Shown piece by piece: positions 51,301 through 64,000 of a DNA stretch of 64,000 nucleotides (its first letter is position 1; every line of letters starts with the position of its first letter). The notes under the pieces are model-generated. The model was not told the origin of the DNA, searched no databases, and was given only the letters and a program-made list of their open reading frames with translations. The stretch comes from Dirofilaria immitis (lineage: Eukaryota; Nematoda; Chromadorea; Rhabditida; Onchocercidae). The position numbers and the translations under genes are program-made. The stretch is taken from positions 5,954,501 to 6,018,500 of the forward strand of contig JAKNDB010000087.1 in assembly GCA_024305405.1 (NCBI GenBank). The letters run 5' to 3'.

Positions 51301-53415
51301 AAGTCTTGATAACCTCATTTCGCCAAGTACTCTATCATCTTGCAAAAACAAAAAATGCGTCACAATAAAAAATAACATAATTTTAAAATTCTGAGAGATT
51401 AGGAACTCGAAATGAAAAAACAGTTAATAATAACTCCATCACGACTTTATGGCATGGAAAAAACGTGAAACTTAGATGAGATCCGAAAAATTAAAAGATT
51501 ACCTTGGGAATTTTGAAATTTCGAAAGTGACTCCTTATAAGGATTTATTTTTGCTCCTGGTTCTTGATGACATGCCAGATTAAGCAGCAGAAGCACAGAT
51601 AAAGATCCAAGGGAAACTGGTGGTGCAGTTTTTCCGTCATTAGTAACTAAATTCGAGTTGTCCATACCAGTGACAATTTGCACTGCTGACCAAACAGATG
51701 CTCAAATACATAGGAATCATTTAATAAATAATGTTTACTAAATTAATACTACGAATAATAGAATATATGGAACTAACTAAAAAATTATTTTAGCAAATAT
51801 CCGCCAGCTAAAGCTATTGACATACATAGTGCAGAGCAAATATATCACATCTCATGGTGATGCAAACAACGTTCAATTATTAAAAAGTTTGAAATTAAAC
51901 AAACCTGCAAGACCCAAAACGACACTTTCCGGTTCTTTCTCATGTTTAATAATGCATGGAGTGTTCCGTTGCAGATAATTTGATATTAAGGCACGAGTAA
52001 ATTCCAAAGACCTTATTGAACTAAAAATAAAAAATTTCCATAAATTCCATCAAATAAATTTAAAATAAAAATTAAAAAACTATTCAGATTTATTACATTT
52101 AATTTTAATTATAATGAAAAACCAAATGCTAACCATTTGCCTTGTATTAAATATCTGTAGAAAACATTCGACTTTGTAACGTCATCGTCATAAAGTTGCG
52201 AACTGAGCAAGACCATTAAACATTTTACAGCTTCGACGTGAATCATTTCTGTGGAATCACTAAAAAAATGCAGTAAATGGAGACCAACTACTTCTTAAAT
52301 TCAATCCTTAACGATGAAATTTTAAAAGAAAGTAATGTATTTACTTGAAAGGTAGATCAATCAAAATATCGACCAGAGTATTCAAAAACTCTTCTGCCTT
52401 ATTCTCACATAAATCATCAAATTCGTCTTCAAAATCAAAATCATAAGCTGAAGAGAAACCATACAAGTTTTGAAGTAATTCGAAGAGAATATTTAAAGGA
52501 TTCACAAAAACGATTAAAATTATTTGATACATTCAAAGCTGAGAAGAAGAGTAAAGAATGACATCACCAACCTTTCTTTTCCTCAATATAAGTTCTATCC
52601 ATATCGAAAATTTTGATGAATTCAGCCTCGCTAAGTCTTTGAACCAAAAACTTACAAATATATCGAAGAATGAGTAACGCGTTTCCTGTTTGCCACAGAA
52701 AAATTGTGCTGTAAAACAAAAAAATAGTGTTTGACATCACTTCAGCAGTGCTAAACATTTCCATTATTTCCCATCAATGCTCCGCAAAGTATCAATAAAG
52801 AGAAAGCAGATGAATTGATAACTATTCTATAGATAGTTCCCAGCAGAAATTGTAATTTCGATAAAATCGATCGAAAGATCGATAGTAAAATTCCTCACTT
52901 GTTGCAAATTTCTGAAGCTTTTAATTCTGATGTCCGTCTAAGAAAAACATGAATAAATGAAGCGAAATTACAAGTTGTCGATGTATTGTACATTAGCGAC
53001 TGAAGACTATCCAATACGGAAAAGTCGAATCGCTCGACTTCCTTTCTTTAAACCAGAAAGAGATATTTTATTACTAGAAAAGATATTTATTACTACCAAG
53101 AAAAGAATTAAAACCATTTTACATTAAGCACGCGTTGATTCAGAATCAACTGCTAACTGAAAACTCTAGTAAAAACTTCCAGTCAAAACAGCTTATTTCT
53201 TGAATTTCTAGGATATTAAAGTTAGCAATAAGCAAATAATTTCATTAATGCTCAATATAGAAGAAAAAGGACCTGTCATTAGAATCGATGAGGAAATTGA
53301 AGGAAAGGAAATGGTTCCAGAAAGGATCATTATCATTAATCGGTTGCAAACCAACGAAACGTCGCAGATATGTGTTCTCTTCGATCAATGTCTCACTGCT
53401 GATCCTTCCTCCCAT
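48361..53415 (-). CDS. dym: Dymeclin homologue (complete)
   Basis: Golgi-associated protein needed for Golgi organisation and traffic; human DYM loss causes Dyggve-Melchior-Clausen syndrome. Fifteen minus-strand exons: 53415-53273, 53045-52899, 52708-52572, 52447-52345, 52259-52134, 52020-51905, 51700-51503, 51144-50966, 50794-50648, 50502-50386, 49902-49798, 49517-49428, 49348-49166, 48968-48862, 48517-48361. All phases match and give 684 residues (human 669). The start MGGRISS keeps the MGxxxS N-myristoylation motif. Family landmarks: NDPFWNHFLSFNF, FLWQTGNALLILR, LLLLNLACHQEP with NPYKESLSKFQN, LLHRNVGFRNYVLSR, HHMYLALIVILILSEDD, WFSNERALGEVSLGGLIIL, RYLHTNCLAALANMS, LYKRDLFDTFQNHPMFQD, LKKFPELKFKYVEDD and EFFVPYVWRL. 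It has no signal peptide, as expected. No frameshift or missing block seen. Confidence 0.95.
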
Positions 53416-56400
53416 TCAGAACTGCTAAATATAAACTTTCAATTTAATGAATGAAACAAGAGGTAACAATAGCTTGTTCAACTCATAATGCTACTTATTA
53501 AAATGGAGTGACAGTGCAGAAAGTGTGAACACCTTATGTAATATTATTCCACAAAGCGAAAGAAACATCGCACAATCTAGGGAATAACCTTTTATACCAC
53601 ACTCACTAAATGACCTTTCAGTCCATTATTGCAATCATGATCTAAATTAATCGTTGCATGATATTTCTTAACACTTCGCGAATTTAGAAAAGAAAGTGTA
53701 AAATTGGAAGCGTCGTCGTTAAATAGGGAGGAGAAAGAGTATGGTAGATGAAGAGATAGAAAAAGTTTTTATATTTATTTGTTGCCTATGAGAAATCTGT
53801 AAGGGAATCTTAAAATTTCTTAGGGTATTTTTCAAATGTTTATCTGTTTCAGTTTTTCTAGCTTTACGGTTTAATAAGTCTCTATCAGATCAAGAATTTT
53901 CTATAAAACATTTTAAAATTGAGAACTCCAACAGGTCTGCAATATCAGGATTCCTTTTTCATCATTGAAATATTAATTATTTCTAATTCCTCAATTATCT
54001 TTGAGACGTAATTATTTAATCTTATCATTCTTATTCATCTATATATTATTGATTTATTACAATTCGAAGTTATCATATCGACTCAACTTCAGCATATATT
54101 AATAATCTTCAACATGATACTGATCATCATTGTATGATTTGAATAAATATAACATGTTACTGAATAATGTCTTCAGGTTTCATCTTTATTCATCTTGCTC
54201 TCGAAATCTATTATCAGTAATTATTGATACGAAATCAATATAGTCAGAGTTTAAAAAAAAGGGAAAATCACATTTAATGCAAAATACTAATTCTTAATAT
54301 CATTTAGTTTGAGTATATACGAAATGTTTATCATTGTAGCAAAGATACGATCAATTGCTTTGATATTTTCTTGTTTTTCATCATATATTTGTCGCGTTGC
54401 GATAAAATTAAAATAAAATTTGCTGTTGTATGCTTCAGTAGCATCGCTATGATATATGAAAAACATAGTTGTATAAGTTGCATAAAATAATCTCCAATCA
54501 GTCAATGTGCATAAAATAATCTCCAATCAGTTTTTCGACGATAATTTTTTCATTTTCATTATTTGCATTGTCGCAAATAATGAAATGTTTAGTAAGAATA
54601 TTCTCATAAGTTATTATTGAAGTTCTTGCGATGTAAATACCATCTCTGCATTTACAATTGTTAAAAGATTGAATAAGAGAATTATTATTTTTGAAGTTTT
54701 ATTTTTATTTCATCAGTTTTTGTGATTTATTATTGACAGTGCTTTATGGACAATTTTTATTTTAAACACTATGATACCAATCATTGGAAAACAATTATTA
54801 TGTATTATTGATCCTGGAAAAAGATGATATCATAATAATGATGTGCTGAATGATGTCTATTGTGACTAATTGCCTGCCTTTCATTCATTTGTTTTTCATA
54901 CGATTAGAAATATATAATCTCGAAATACCGCTGATTGGATATTAACTGACAAAACAAAAAAAAAAACTAAAGCTCAAATTTGAAACTACATTTCGAGAAA
55001 TTTCAAAATCTTTCAAGAAAAGCAAAAATATGAATTTTTTGAAGGAATTAATTAACGAAATAAACTTAATTAAGTTTATTCTATGTTCCATATAATAAAT
55101 TAAATTAAAATTACATCCCTATTTTTCCAGTAACTATATAATTAGAAAAATGATGAAGTTATTTTAAGGGTTACAATAGTCTAAAATGCAATCAAAATGA
55201 AATAATCAAATGGGAATAAAAGATAACAAGACATAGAAAAATTAAATAAAAGAAAAAATATTAATAGGATGGTTTTTAAAGGGATGCTAATTATCTGAAT
55301 TCTTCATGATGAATTTTATTTTTCAGAAAAAAAAAAAAAAGGAGATTGTGAGACCCATAGTGAATGTATCAGCAGTTTTTATAAAATTGAAAACAACTGA
55401 TTCTGTAGATAGAGTAGAAAAAATGCATAATAATAATAATAATTTTGCTGATTCCCATCAGAGTTTGTTCGATCATCAATTCATTCAATATGATGGATAA
55501 GTTATGAGAATAGATGAATATCGTATGCGGTAATGAAACTACATCAATATTTTCTGATTGATCTGATATCACATGATATGAATCCGTGAATTCATTAATC
55601 CAATTTCGAATAAAACGCTAGTACTGAAAATCGGTCATTTCAAAGAATAGAATTTGAAGGCCATTCAATTTTTCCATAGTTCTATTTCTTCTCTCTTTAA
55701 ACATTATGCTATCCTATTTCTAACAGTGGAAAGGTTAGAGCAATGGTCAAATGTTATAGTTATCATGACATCCTTTATGAACACTTCACGTAATGTAACG
55801 CCACTACTAAGTTTCAGTTCTGTATTTCTTCTAAAAACTTCTCCAGTAAGTTAAGAAATTTGAATTGAGCCAAAATTTTTATTTTAACTTGTCGTCTAAC
55901 TTCAGCATAAACATACTACGTACTCATATCTTCATTTTTTTCACGACTCTCCAACAATGACAAATTTGTCTTAAAATTAAGTACACGAAAATTGCACTAC
56001 TGCTTTAAAAAAACTAGAAGTTCCTTTTATTGGCGTAATAGAATACATGAGCGTTGTCTCAAATTTCTGATAACAACTTCTAAGGATTTCTTTAAATTGT
56101 TTATGACTTTGTGACGCTCATTAACAGTGCACCTTATGCTTCTGATTGAATTCATTCCACATTATTCATGAATTTAACTAATACTACGACTCTCTTTTCA
56201 ATTTTGATTTTTAAGCCACATTCATCTGATACCATTTACAGAAGGCAAAAATTTCAATCCATTTCGGAATTTTTTAGTAGATAAAATATCTTAGTGATCA
56301 TTTCGACAGTTTTTCTTCCTATCTTTAACATTTCTCAAATCACATTTTTAATACATAATTTTATCATTCGATTCTATGCACACAAAGTTAAATTGAATTC

Positions 56401-58658
56401 ATTTCTTAGATTTATTTGAATAATCATATTTATATTGAAGAATAAATTATCAATAAATAGTTAAGATAGATAAATGAATTATAAAATAATTTTAAGGCAA
56501 ATAGCTTGTAATTACATTACATATGTATATCACATCAGAATTTTGGCGGTCGAAATGTTAATAAATTTGAATTGTTTTTGCAGTTTTATTATTTGACTCA
56601 GGTGAAAATTAAGTAATTAACCTTCTGGATTTATATAATTAACTAAATATCTTTACAATTACTTTGCATATTTTTTAAATAAATATTCATTATGGTTAAA
56701 TAGTCAAACCAATTTTCTGTCAATTTTTGGTGATAAGTTATGTGAATAAAAATTGTCTTCCTTAGGTCTATCATTTTTCAGATAACCGAAAAGATATTTA
56801 TTTAAGCGAGATGTAAAGAAATAAAAATTTATTTAGGCAATTTATTCAGGCACTATAAAACGGATTGTTTCATGGCATAGACTCAAAGAAGAATATATAA
56901 GGTGCATTTTTTATGTCACGTTTAATGCTCCTTTAAGTGATCAAGAAAAACCAGCATATGCATAAAAGAAAATGATTTTAGATTGGATATTGCTGAGCTT
57001 CTCGAAAACTGATAATGTACGGTTTTGTCCAATGATATAATTTTATCATCTTCAACTGTCCATTGTAACAACACAATGATTTATTAACTCGTAATTAAAA
57101 CGCGATTAATTATAATCAAATTTAAAAACAGGAAATGTATACTTATTTTGACCTTACATCGCCATCATCCTAAAGTTCCAATATCATATTTTGCTGCGAA
57201 AATTAATGTATTAAAGTACTCTAAGAAGAAAATTTAATAGCAGTACTCAACTAATTACGCTAAAAAGTTCGTGATTAGATTCAATCAATACATCATTTCT
57301 GTACTTTAACTGGTCTTCTTCCTTGTTCAGATTCTTTAAATATGAGTCAATTGATAAGGAAATCATCAATAGAACGATAGTTGCTTGATTGTAAGTACCA
57401 AACTTTTCGTAATTTCTAAGATAATCGAATTCAATTTGCTTTAAAGTTATTTATGAATCTGATAAATAATTATTAAAATATTTGATGTTAAGAATTATTT
57501 TACGATAAGTTGAAGAAATTAAGTTACTTTCATGAGTTTTCGTATTTATACAATTAAAAGAGTTTTTACTTTTGTTGGTTTTTACAAGTATTATCAGCAT
57601 AGCTTGTTCGAGAAAAATACTGTGTTAAAAACAACTTTTTATATTTATTTTTTCAGAATCTATTATTGAATAAATTTGATGCTAAGGAATAAAATTACAA
57701 TTTATATATTATTAGAGTAATTATGTTGAACACCCGTTATTTTTGATAATATGTACTACGAATGTTTTCTTCGGTGTTTCGTTGCCGAATCAGACAACGA
57801 ATCGTAAGTTTGCTTCTGAAATTTTTAATTTTTATTAAAATTTAAGAGGAAATAAAATTTTATATTTAGATAACAGCTAGTTCTTTGATATAATCCAATT
57901 TTTTTTCATATAAAAGCTAATAAAAATAATAGTAAGTGATAAAAATTTTTAAAAATTTTGAAAATATGAAATTAATTTATATACATATTTGTATTTAGTA
58001 ATTGCTAAAAGCAGTGAAAATTACGAATGAGTTTATTCATTATTGAAGAAAGTTTTTCGCAACAACAATGAATTGATTAATTGTTAAGTAGATTTCAAGA
58101 AATATATTCGTTGGATTTCATTTTTTTCATAATACTATTCTAATCACCCATTCATTATATGAATATTGAGAGGATACCTCTAACTAAAATTTTTTCTAAT
58201 GACAGCTATCCAAAATAGTTTTGCTTCTCCTTGAATATTCTTGACAAACTTTTAGACTGATAGATGAAAAGATTTTAATGTTAAATGGTTTAGACTATTA
58301 AATAATATAAAAATTAACAATGATCGATCCTCTTTATCCTCAAGAATTGCTCAATCAATTTTGAAAAACAAATTTTGATAGATCTATCAAACTCGATTGA
58401 CTTGATCATTTATGATTTTCACCCAGTTCTTAACTGAACCTAATTAAATAATTATCTAAAAATTATCCTGCACATTATTCTTCATATTTGTGATAGACAT
58501 TAGATTTTTATCGATCCACTCGAAATAATGGATTCTTTCCATCGCAGTTAACAAGATTTAATTCTTGTATATATTAAAAAATATGAAAATATAGCCAAGT
58601 AATCTTGAGATATGGACGATGAACATTTAAGAGTAAGATCGAGTGATTATATTTCTAG
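53416..58658. other. Intergenic region between divergent dymeclin and M13 genes
   Basis: Should contain the start regions of both genes. No gene supported. A segment at 57751-57803 (MYYECFLRCFVAESDNES, then GTAAGT) looks like a first exon, but its phase does not match the first M13 exon. A 29-bp two-copy repeat lies at 54480-54531. Confidence 0.4.
54480..54531. repeat. 29-bp direct duplication
   Basis: GCATAAAATAATCTCCAATC starts at 54480 and again at 54509; the shared stretch is 23 bases. Identical copies imply a recent event. Confidence 0.9.
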
Positions 58659-58666
58659 ATATAATT

Positions 58667-61600
58667 ATGTCGAATAAAAGAAAGGATTTGAAAGCTGGTA
58701 CCTCGCTCGGTTATATAAAAGCATCTTATTATTTGCTTTCTTCAATGAATCAAACCATCAATCCATGCGATGATTTCTTTGAATATGCTTGTGGACATTG
58801 GTTATCTAAACATCCGATTCCGGATGATCTTAGCACATACGAAGTTTCCACTTCGATTCGTGAGAAAGTGACGCGAAAAATGAAAGGTAATATTAATTGA
58901 TTTTATCTCAAAAGATTACTAATCCAATGATATTATTAGTAAAATGATATTATTTATTCTACCTAATATGGGCATTTATAACTTGATAAATATGAACGAA
59001 GAATTTTAAAATTTGAGTGCTTGCTATATCTGATTGATAAAATTAGAGAGTCATCATAGAAATTAATTTCCTTATTAACTGTAGACAATCATAAGCGTTC
59101 AACCCATAAATTGATGTAATGTTTTCAGAGCTTTATGGTTCAAAACAATTGACAGGTTCAAAAGCAATGGAAGCGGTGAAAATTATATATCGAGCTTGTA
59201 TGAATACTGATCGACAACGTAATATGCGGGGACGAGAAATTGTTGATGCCATTGAGGTTCTATTGTAATTTTAATTTTAACAAGAAATTTCCTATCTTAT
59301 TTTCTGCACTAGGTCAAACCGTAGTACACTACGGGATAAGCTTAAAAAACCGCATAGTAAGGGAAAATCCGATGTACATAGGCTAAAAGTTTTAAAGTAA
59401 TAGCAAAATTCGGAATAATTATAAATAAATCCTCTTACAAAAAAACTTCTCTCAATCTACTGACATAATAAATTATTCTGTAATAAGTGAAATCATTTCA
59501 GAATGTAATTTGCAAAACCGTTGAAATATAAGAGGAATATTATAAAAAGCTTTTCGTGAATTTTTGAATGACGGGTTCTTTTTCTTTCATCCAATCGATA
59601 AAATGAAAAAAGAATTTAAGAATTTCATTATATGTTGCTAGCAAGAAGGATTCATAGATTTAAGTGATATGAAACGATACTTAATTTCAAAGTTCCAAGT
59701 TAAATATGAATTCGGACATTGCCTAACAATATCTAGAATACAAACAATTTATTAAATTGAACTAAAGACCTGAATTACTTTACATTACGTTATAATTATA
59801 TTATTTTTTTCAGTATCTTGGTACTTGGCCTATAGCGTACGGATATAAATGGTCTGAGGACAAATTCGATTTCACAAAGACAATGATTCGAATTGCAAAG
59901 ACGCGATCCCTTGATATTTTCATGAATATCAATGTTTCGCCTGATCGAAAAACACTTCAAGGTCTTTGATTCATGTAAGTGAATCATTTTTTTTCAGCTT
60001 AAATTTATGATGAAATTCGATTTGGATTTCCATATTTTACACAGATTGATTGTGAAAATTTAAAAAACGTTTGAAATAATGTAAATTACAATTTGAATGT
60101 ATTGACTTTCGCACAATTAATAGAGTAACGAGAAGATGGTGATATGGCTGTTTTAATATTGTTTATTAATATATATGATGGTATAATATTTAGTATTTCT
60201 TTTCTACCATTTTTTGATAGTTTATACATTTAGAAATAAATACACGATCAAATAAATAACCAGAAATAGAATATTTTATTACAGTTCACTGATAAAAAAA
60301 TTTCTAAGTAAATGAAACGAAATAACAAATTTATTTGTTTTTTTGAGACCAATAATTTTTAGTTTAAGATTTTCGAAAAATCTGAAATGCAACAGAATGA
60401 GATTCCAAAAATTTATTAGGATCGAAATAAAATTTTTGGACATTTCTTTTCAGATTGATCAAGGAAGACTCGGACTTGGCTTCGGTGCCAGAGAATTCTA
60501 TATGGATGAAAAAAATTATGCATCGCAATTGAAAGCATATCGAAAATATATTATTGATAAAGTAATTTTAAAAAGCTATTTTCTTGATTCTCTTCTACAA
60601 TAAATTTAAACAAATTTGCGCTGTATAACTTTATAGATTTAATTCATCAATTATTTATTTCCTTCAAATATATATTAAAATTTACTAAACGCTTTATGTG
60701 CAATATATGTATTAAATTCAGGCAATGCTCGTCTCACATGATGTTGGAATATCGAGAAAACAAATTGAAATCGAAAATGAGGCTGATGATATCATCAGCT
60801 TTGAAAAGAAGCTTGCCCAGGTTTATTTTTCATATTCATCAAAATACGTTTGCGAAAGATAAACTCATTTCTGTATTCTACAGATTATGGTTCCAGAAGA
60901 AAATCGAAGGAACTATAGTTTACTATATCATCAATATCATCTCAGTGATTTGTGCACTTTCGTATCAGCGGTAATGATTTTAAATTTCACATAAAAAGAA
61001 TATTTTTACTTGCCTTTATTTTCAGCTGATCATAGTTCAATATATTTATCTTAGAAATATATTTATCTTTTTAATAATCAAAGTAGCTCTCGCAGATTTG
61101 AAATGCTACCAGCGGCTTATTCAAGGATGAACCTTAGATGAAATTATTAAACTATTAAAATTGTTTAAGATAATTTCGTGCTTGACCATATCGGTCTCAA
61201 CTTACACCAGTAGGTTCGCTTAATTCAATGACCAAACAATTTTGATCCTCAGCAGAATTTTGTTTGAACAAAGCACAATCTTTACTATATATTGTCATAT
61301 TTTCTATATATTTAATATTTCATATTAATTCATTATTTTCAATGAATACATATTAATTTAATCTTTTCAATTTATACAAATTAATTATGGAAACGAATAG
61401 AAAGAAATTGGAATAAAAGTGTAAGACATAAAAATATTTAAAACTTTTTCCTATAGTTCATTGATAGCTAAGAAATATAAACAGTTGTTTAAAAAGGACA
61501 ATGAACATCCGCTACTTTGAACAGGTCCTAGTTTTCAGATGGACTGGAACAAGTACTTTCGAACTGTGATTCCTCTTGATCTCCATTGGTATCTAAACGA

Positions 61601-63748
61601 AAATCCAGTCGTTAATGTTATTGAAGTAGAATTTTTAAAGCAACTTGACAAACTTCTAAAGGTACATATATTTTTTGTAAGATACACTTGTTTTATTTAA
61701 TAAAAAACAAACGTCCCATGCAAACTGAATAGCACTGAATGAGGAAGAATGAAGAATTTCTATCAATCAGATTTGAAGTGGAAAAGCACATAGAATATGT
61801 AGTGGTATCGTAGGAGTGAGAAATGTGATAATCTTATCAGAAATAAAACGAGAGAGAGAAGAGACGGTAAGAGTGATTGCAAGAACCATCTTTGTCAGTT
61901 CAGTTACAGATTTAATATTTATAAACAATCAATATTATCACATTCATCTAACTGGAAACTTCCCATCAGAAAAATGGAATTTTTCAGATGACACCTAAAC
62001 GAACATTAGCAAACTATATAATATGGCGTTATACATCGATGTGGAATTTTCAATTAGATGAACGCTATGATGACATTCACCAGGTAATTTTACAAAGAGA
62101 AGTTTATAACAGGAGAAAAAAATTTAATGAATTCGAAAGTAGAATTTATTACAATATATTTGAAGTTTTGAAGATTTTAATATTCACTATCTGGTTACAA
62201 ATTAAATAGGATTATAATTTAATGGATCATAAATACTTGATTACTAGAAAGGGTTAATCTTTCGAACTATATTGTCATGCAAATTAACATGTGTGCACTT
62301 TGCATTACAACAGCTTTTGTTTATTTTGATTTGATTAGAGTTTCGCATCATTATCCACTTATAAGATATTTACGATTTGGAATGCAATGAAATCAAAAAT
62401 TTTTCCAGGAGTTTCTTCGTACTATCATCGGAAAAGAAGTGAAGTCACCACGATGGAAGATTTGTAGTCAAGCAGCTGAAGAACAAATGGTTTATGCTTC
62501 GGGAGCATTATATATTAAATCATTTTTTAATGAAGTATGATAACATCATTTCTTTTGAAATTTGCATTTTGCTACAATTTCCTGCCTGCTAGTTCTTATT
62601 ACTAGTTTTATAGACATTATATACATGAAAAACATACATATATTTTTTAGGCCGATAAACAAGTGGCACTGGAAATGATAAGTCATTTGAAGAATGCCTT
62701 CAAAGAAATGCTAGAAGAATATGATTGGCTGTGTGAAAGTACTCGGCAGAAAGCATTAAAAAGATGAAGGAAATGTTAACTTTAATTGGTTATCCAGAGT
62801 TCATTCGAAATATCAAAGATCTCGATGAATATTACAAATTAGTATGTAATCGCATTTTTTTTTTTATCATAAACACTACTTTTTATGTGACAAATTTTCT
62901 GCATAATTTTCACGGCTATAAATATCTACTGTTCGAAAGTTTCAGTAATTATTTCTGTAATGCGATTGATAAATTTTGTATTATAGTTGCATATTTATTC
63001 CAATGACACTTTCGTCCAAATTATAACAAAGATATCACGTTGGTCGATGGAACGTTCATATCGAAAATTAGTGGAACCTGTTAAGAGAAGAGAATTTGAT
63101 GCTTCAGCATCAGTCGTGAATGCTTTTTATTCGCCACTAAAAATGCTATTGGTTAGGCCATGCTGTTTGTTTCATTTCAGACTTCTTAAACCCAATCTTT
63201 AAAAATGAAGATACACTTTTATAAAAAATGTTTCTGAAGTCATTACGTTCTTTAGAATGTATGAATTTATCAAAAATAAATCTATTTTTCAAACCGGCTT
63301 TCGGTTCCTAACATTAACTTCAAATTTTTATCGAGTTGATGTTACAAATCAAAATCGACCTTTTAGATAGGAACAAAGATGCATAAATTGAAATCTTGAT
63401 TTTTCGTCTACAATTTCTGCTTAATTTCAGTATTTCCAGCAGCTATTCTTCAAGCACCATTTTTGATCGAACTTTCCCGAAGTAAGATTTTCTTTTACCT
63501 ACTTTATAATACATGATGTATTCCGCATATTTCGAAATTTTTGTTCTAATTTTTCAACTTATATAATATACAAAGAAAAAAATTCAATATTTAATTATTT
63601 GATGGCTTTTTGTTTTTTGAGATTTTGCGACAATGAATGATTATCTTTTCCCACATCGATATTATAACTTTGTGTCTTAGGGCGATAAACTTTGGTAGCA
63701 TTGGATCGCTTATTGGGCATGAAATGATTCATGGATTCGATGATCGAG
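58667..63748 (+). CDS. nep-like: M13 (neprilysin/ECE-like) zinc metallopeptidase, 3'-truncated by the window and frameshifted
   Basis: Family members cleave small peptides outside the cell. Thirteen exons: 58667-58886, 59129-59256, 59814-59974, 60454-60561, 60722-60820, 60884-60970, 61539-61661, 61988-62083, 62409-62534, 62651-62841, 62987-63151, 63431-63481, 63681-63748; the rest lies beyond 64000. M13 landmarks: NPCDDFFEYACGHWLSKHPI, YRACMNTD, IDQGRLGLGFGAREFYM, PEENRRNYSLLYHQYHL, KRTLANYIIWRY, PRWKICSQ, SASVVNAFYSPL, FPAAILQAPF, and the zinc site LIGHEMIHGFDD with HExxH intact. Four exons are each one base short, always in a 5-base A or T run (59948-59952, 62758-62762, 63139-63143, 63460-63464). 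The first cysteine pair of the family is replaced by G and Y. No signal-anchor exon was found upstream. The copy is either a young pseudogene with intact introns or carries assembly errors. Family certain; activity doubtful. Confidence 0.9.
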
Positions 63749-64000
63749 GTAAGCATAACAAATGTATATTCGCTAAACAATGAATGAAAATTTATCAAAA
63801 TAAGATAAAGTTGTTTACCATTTGCGTAGCAACAATCTATACATCATTGATGTCATGTAAACCATTTTCAGAAGCTGCAATGCAGAAGATTTGCTTTAAA
63901 TTCGAAATGACAAAGTAATTTTAATTGTTAAATATATTTATTAGAAAAAGAAAAATTTATCTTTCCACTATTACTAATTGTGCATAATATGTGATAAAAG
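63749..64000 (+). other. Intron of the M13 gene running off the window
   Basis: Begins with a GTAAGC donor after the HExxH exon. An AG at 63872 precedes a short open stretch, but its peptide does not resemble the next M13 segment, so the following exon probably lies outside the window. Confidence 0.5.

Noticed and set aside
51111..51368. Plus-strand open frame of 85 codons
   Set aside because: It overlaps dymeclin exon 8 and its intron on the opposite strand; the dymeclin homology on the minus strand explains this DNA.
57751..57803. Possible first exon (MYYECFLRC...) for the M13 gene
   Set aside because: Ends in phase 2 while the first M13 exon would need phase 1; no linking exon with a membrane anchor was found.
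1..64000. tRNA genes, SL RNA genes, CRISPR arrays, mitochondrial inserts, transposase genes
   Set aside because: I looked for the typical motifs (GGTTCGAATCC-like T arms, the spliced-leader sequence, regular spaced repeats, transposase motifs) and found none.

Overview
This is nuclear DNA of a nematode, most likely a filarial (spirurid) worm. It is about 70% A+T, genes are split into many short exons by GT..AG introns with TTTTCAG-type acceptors, and the encoded proteins are nematode-like or general metazoan. Two inserts point the same way: a decayed bacterial dGTPase fragment, best explained as DNA from the Wolbachia endosymbiont, and a partial 28S rRNA sequence. I saw no bacterial operons, CRISPR array, tRNA gene or SL RNA gene. 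The species is inferred, not shown.

Layout. 1-14.4 kb: mostly gene-poor. It holds the dGTPase fragment (about 4.0 kb), possible exons of an unrecognised minus-strand gene (5.4-8.0 kb), a CA microsatellite, a 48-bp minisatellite, and a two-exon minus-strand gene for a 159-residue orphan protein (10.8-11.4 kb). 14.46-21.39 kb: a complete 11-exon plus-strand NAB/MAB-10 transcriptional co-regulator gene, with about 310 bp of 28S rRNA sequence inside intron 8. 21.4-38.3 kb: a large AT-rich stretch with simple repeats, an inverted repeat, a palindrome and two or more possible exons of an unknown minus-strand gene. 38.3-41.4 kb: an eight-exon plus-strand gene for an unrecognised four-helix membrane protein with a coiled-coil tail. 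43.7-46.0 kb (minus): a short-chain dehydrogenase of the LET-767/HSD17B12 type. 48.4-53.4 kb (minus): a complete 15-exon dymeclin gene. 58.7 kb to past the right edge (plus): an M13 (neprilysin-like) zinc metallopeptidase gene, cut off by the window just after its HExxH exon. It carries four one-base shortfalls, each in a 5-base A or T run.

The genes do not form a pathway or operon; orientations are mixed and gaps are 2-5 kb. Two of them act at membranes of the secretory pathway (dymeclin at the Golgi, the HSD17B12-type reductase at the ER), NAB is nuclear, and the M13 product would be a surface or secreted peptidase. Exon coordinates for NAB, dymeclin, the dehydrogenase and the M13 gene were placed by hand from reading frame, splice sites, matching intron phases and family motifs. 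They hang together well. Models without family support are marked low confidence.
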